From Pseudoalteromonas luteoviolacea S2607 (lineage in GTDB: Bacteria > Pseudomonadota > Gammaproteobacteria > Enterobacterales > Alteromonadaceae), in the NCBI RefSeq assembly GCF_001625575.1, contig NZ_AUXV01000056.1, positions 124,001-188,000 of the forward strand: a stretch of DNA of 64,000 nt. The letters are read 5' to 3'. The notes below the pieces were generated by a model, which worked only from the letters and a program-made list of their open reading frames with translations, had not been told where the DNA came from and ran no database searches. Position numbers and translations under genes: made by a program. Shown here piece after piece: positions 61,728 through 64,000 of the stretch; position 1 is the stretch's first letter, and each line of letters starts with the position of its first letter.

Positions 61728-61736
61728 CCCCCCCCC
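61728..61736 (+). repeat. Homopolymer run of nine C at the propeller gene start
   Basis: Nine C in a row lie between ATG 61711 and the propeller reading frame. With nine C the ATG frame is off by one; with eight C (or eleven) it would read straight through the signal peptide into the propeller. See the propeller gene and the finding. Confidence 0.97.
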
Positions 61737-61747
61737 TCAGAATCAAA

Positions 61748-62914
61748 TTGCTGCTGTTATACTTATTTTCCCTGCCAGTTCAAGCAGAAACACAGCAACC
61801 GAACAGCATGTACAAAGTTAAGCATATCTTGCTAAACAACCAAAATGGCATTTCAGGAATTGCTAACCCAAGGGACATTGTCTTATCAGAAGACCATGAG
61901 AAGATTTTTGTAGCAAGTGGCGACAACGATGCGTTGACAATTCTAAATGCAGACAACTTAATGAATTTGCCTTTTTCTCAGAGCTTTTCTGAGAAAAGCT
62001 TTCCTGACTTGAAGTTAAAAGGTGCTTCAAGTGTGGTGTACTCTCCCAAACATAACACTGTTTATACCACTTCATTTTATAGTGGTTCTCTGACTTCGTT
62101 TGCGACTAAAGGTAAATCTGAATTCTACCCAATAAGCACGCTGTCAGATAATATCGACTTTAAAACCGCATTTGGTGATTACACTAAAATAAAGCAGCAA
62201 GATTCATTGGGCCTAATTGGCGCTTGGAGCGCAATACTGTCAAACGACGAAAATTATATTCTAACAGCAAGCTATCAAAGTGATGCCATATCTCGATTTC
62301 AAATCGATCCGGATGGTAAACTCTCGTTTAAGGGGAAATTGTTACCAGAGCATAACTGGGGTAGACCCACATCGATAGAAAAAACAAAAGATGGTCAAAC
62401 TTTGTTTGTTGCAGGGTTTGAAAATAATCAAATATCGGTATTAAAAAAAGCAGCCAATCAGGAATATCAACTAAAGCAAATTCTCTCCCATCCCACATTA
62501 TTAGGCCCTCAAAAGTTAGTCACATCAAGCACAGGTCAGTTTTTATTCGCCGCGGGGGCAAAAAGTAATTCACTAGTTGTCTTTAAAAAAGGTTCGCTGG
62601 GCAACTATTTACATCACCAAAGTATTGATAGTCAGCAATTACCGTCTGGCGGATTGAATGGAGCTTGCTGTATCGCATTGACTAAAAATGAGAACGCCGT
62701 TTATGTGAGTGGTGAAATGGACAATGGTCTATTAGTTTTTGATATTAACCAACATACTCAACAGCTAACTTTTAATCGCAAAGTTGAATCTGTAGGTGGG
62801 GTTGATATTAGTAAGGTATCTGTTTTGAGAGTAGCTGACAGTGGCAAATATCTATTTATTGGTACGGGAAAAAACAACACAATTGTAGTGCTACAAATTA
62901 AGAGTGCACTATGA
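61748..62914 (+). CDS. Secreted seven-bladed beta-propeller (lactonase-like) protein
   Basis: At least 388 residues. In-frame TTG 61748 gives a short hydrophobic start (LLLYLFSLPVQAET) that lacks the usual basic n-region. ATG 61711 one frame away would provide it (MNCITIPPLRIK) if the C run were one base shorter. Repeated blade motifs are seen (IVLSEDHEKIFVASGDNDAL, ILSNDENYILTASYQSDAIS, IALTKNENAVYVSGEMDNGL). These fit 6-phosphogluconolactonase-like or YncE-type propellers. The ligand is unknown. The 3' end overlaps the convergent hydrolase gene by six bases. Confidence 0.8.
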   Translation: MLLLYLFSLPVQAETQQPNSMYKVKHILLNNQNGISGIANPRDIVLSEDHEKIFVASGDNDALTILNADNLMNLPFSQSFSEKSFPDLKLKGASSVVYSPKHNTVYTTSFYSGSLTSFATKGKSEFYPISTLSDNIDFKTAFGDYTKIKQQDSLGLIGAWSAILSNDENYILTASYQSDAISRFQIDPDGKLSFKGKLLPEHNWGRPTSIEKTKDGQTLFVAGFENNQISVLKKAANQEYQLKQILSHPTLLGPQKLVTSSTGQFLFAAGAKSNSLVVFKKGSLGNYLHHQSIDSQQLPSGGLNGACCIALTKNENAVYVSGEMDNGLLVFDINQHTQQLTFNRKVESVGGVDISKVSVLRVADSGKYLFIGTGKNNTIVVLQIKSAL

Positions 62915-63619
62915 TTTAGGTTGAGATTGTTGTAACCACGCGCCTACTAAATGAACAAGCTCACCAGGCTGTTCTATTGGCAGCATATGACCATCCCCTT
63001 CTCTGATAACTAAGTTAACAAAAGGACTATCAATCCCATTAGAAAACCAATTGTGATTGATAAGCGTGTCATTGCGGCTAAACCAAAATACTATTGGAAT
63101 CTCAAGGGCAAGTAAATTTGCCTTTAGACAACGGCGCTGCGTAGTATAAGTATATTGGCTAATTAACTCATCTGTACCAAGGTCTCTATCCATCTCTTGA
63201 AGCAACGCGATCAAACTTGGTTTGCGGGATGTGCACTCTAGTAAAGATGCAGCCAGCTCTGCACTTAGACCTCGGTACCCAAAATTTTGGATAAACGCTA
63301 ACACTTGCTTTCTTTGTTGTAACTCTTTCTCTGGTAATGTTGTAGGACTGTTAGATACTACAAATAGCTTCCTCACTTTAGTGGGAAATAACACGCTAAA
63401 GTAGGCCGCGATGTACCCCCCTAAAGAAAAACCTAAGAGATTAATTTTTTGTTCCCCAATGATTTCGTTTAACTGGATGCAGATTTCATCAAACGTCATA
63501 TTTTTAGGGATCCCTAAATGTTCTAACTGGATATTGGGGCCTAGTTTAGTTTTTGCTAAATGCCAAATCTTCTCGTTACACATGGTCCCTGCAATTACAT
63601 ATACCTTTACGTTGTTCAT
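62909..63619 (-). CDS. Alpha/beta-fold hydrolase
   Basis: About 236 residues from ATG 63619; a GTG nine codons upstream is also open. The nucleophile Ser is in NLLGFSLGGYIAAYFS. The His near the end is in REGDGHMLPIEQPGE, and the Asp around FWFSRNDTLI. The architecture matches small carboxylesterase or acyl-peptide-like hydrolases. The substrate is unknown. It overlaps the propeller gene tail, on the opposite strand. Confidence 0.88.
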   Translation of the reverse strand: MNNVKVYVIAGTMCNEKIWHLAKTKLGPNIQLEHLGIPKNMTFDEICIQLNEIIGEQKINLLGFSLGGYIAAYFSVLFPTKVRKLFVVSNSPTTLPEKELQQRKQVLAFIQNFGYRGLSAELAASLLECTSRKPSLIALLQEMDRDLGTDELISQYTYTTQRRCLKANLLALEIPIVFWFSRNDTLINHNWFSNGIDSPFVNLVIREGDGHMLPIEQPGELVHLVGAWLQQSQPKS

Positions 63620-63652
63620 ACTTTGCCCATGCTCCTTCACCTTCACCTTGAT

Positions 63653-63913
63653 TCACTTAGCTGTGTTATAACTACTTCTATTTGATTCTAGCCTTGTTGT
63701 TATAGACTTTATATACCCTCTACTAAATAGCACAACAGGTATGATAATCGTTGTTGTAAACAAAGCCGCAATTGTATTAAATGACGAATTATAAAAAAGC
63801 TGTAAAAGCAAAGTCCCCGTTAATGCTAAAGCAAAAACCAAATTCAATACTAATAGTACTTCGGGGGTTAACAGCCCTTTTTTGACATTTATTTTTGACA
63901 CCTCGAAAGACAA
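63653..63913 (-). CDS. Hypothetical two-helix membrane protein
   Basis: 86 residues with two hydrophobic segments (VLLVLNLVFALALTGTLLLQ and ALFTTTIIIPVVLFSRGYIK). No family was recognised. It lies 34 bases upstream of the hydrolase gene on the same strand and probably belongs to the same transcript. The remaining 87 bases to the window edge hold no feature I can support. Confidence 0.5.
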   Translation of the reverse strand: MSFEVSKINVKKGLLTPEVLLVLNLVFALALTGTLLLQLFYNSSFNTIAALFTTTIIIPVVLFSRGYIKSITTRLESNRSSYNTAK

Positions 63914-64000
63914 CTCAATGTTCGTAAGTCTAAATATCCAATACTGAGAATAAAAGATTAAAAATATACAAACTGTTCTTACAACGAGCGAAAGCGTACT

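Noticed and set aside
1..64000. CRISPR arrays, tRNA or rRNA genes, insertion sequences, prophage genes
   Set aside because: None was seen: no spaced direct repeats, no cloverleaf-like segments, no transposase or integrase motifs in the frames examined.

Overview
The window looks like chromosomal DNA of a marine gammaproteobacterium, most probably Pseudoalteromonas or a close relative. The evidence is the content: an alpha-amylase with the length, catalytic residues and chloride-binding residues of the P. haloplanktis enzyme, a laminarin-type polysaccharide locus with ExoP-like GH3 and GH16 enzymes and a TonB-dependent receptor, and many AT-rich intergenic gaps with housekeeping genes typical of that group. 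No rRNA, tRNA, insertion sequence, integrase, phage gene or CRISPR array was seen.

Layout. 1-3.5 kb: end of a DUF979 permease gene overlapping pcp, then asnB and a peroxiredoxin gene. 3.6-15.9 kb: small accessory metabolic and membrane genes, with an Lrp/LysE divergent pair, a macrodomain gene, a metallo-beta-lactamase-fold lipoprotein, an ammonium transporter fused to a diguanylate cyclase, a DUF885 lipoprotein, def and a D-cysteine desulfhydrase-like gene. 16-22.7 kb: an NhaP-type antiporter with a cyclic-nucleotide-binding-like tail, small regulators and a MerB-like protein. 22.9-28.4 kb: alpha-amylase; a folate-independent methionine synthase pair (MesX then MesD) preceded by two MetJ-type operators; a TauE-type permease. 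28.5-41.7 kb: a laminarin/beta-glucan locus on the minus strand, in the order sensor kinase, LytTR regulator, GH16 with four C-terminal repeats, TonB-dependent receptor, sugar MFS transporter, GH3. A direct-repeat operator candidate lies in front of the GH16 gene. 41.9-51.2 kb: trhO, a DEAD-box helicase/CvfB operon, a serine hydrolase, small lipoproteins, a chemotaxis receptor, a HAD phosphatase and an unlisted 56-codon cysteine-rich peptide gene with a double-glycine leader. 51.7-56.3 kb: hutH-hutU with a divergent LysR gene. 56.4-64 kb: small accessory genes and a beta-propeller gene whose signal-peptide start is put out of frame by a run of nine C.

How the genes work together. The minus-strand locus at 29.3-41.6 kb reads as one pathway: an extracellular GH16 glucanase cuts beta-1,3-glucan, the TonB-dependent receptor imports oligosaccharides, GH3 releases glucose, and the MFS protein takes it through the inner membrane under LytS/LytTR control. 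MesX/MesD with MetJ boxes form a methionine unit. HutH and HutU convert histidine to imidazolone propionate; the later hut enzymes are not in the window.

The most notable items are the small RiPP/bacteriocin-like precursor gene at 51.0-51.2 kb, the Amt-GGDEF fusion, the poly-C tract in the propeller gene, the MetJ-controlled MesX/MesD pair, and the quadruplicated WDCCGG domain of the GH16 enzyme. Start codons were moved from the longest open frame wherever a ribosome binding site or family alignment argued for it.
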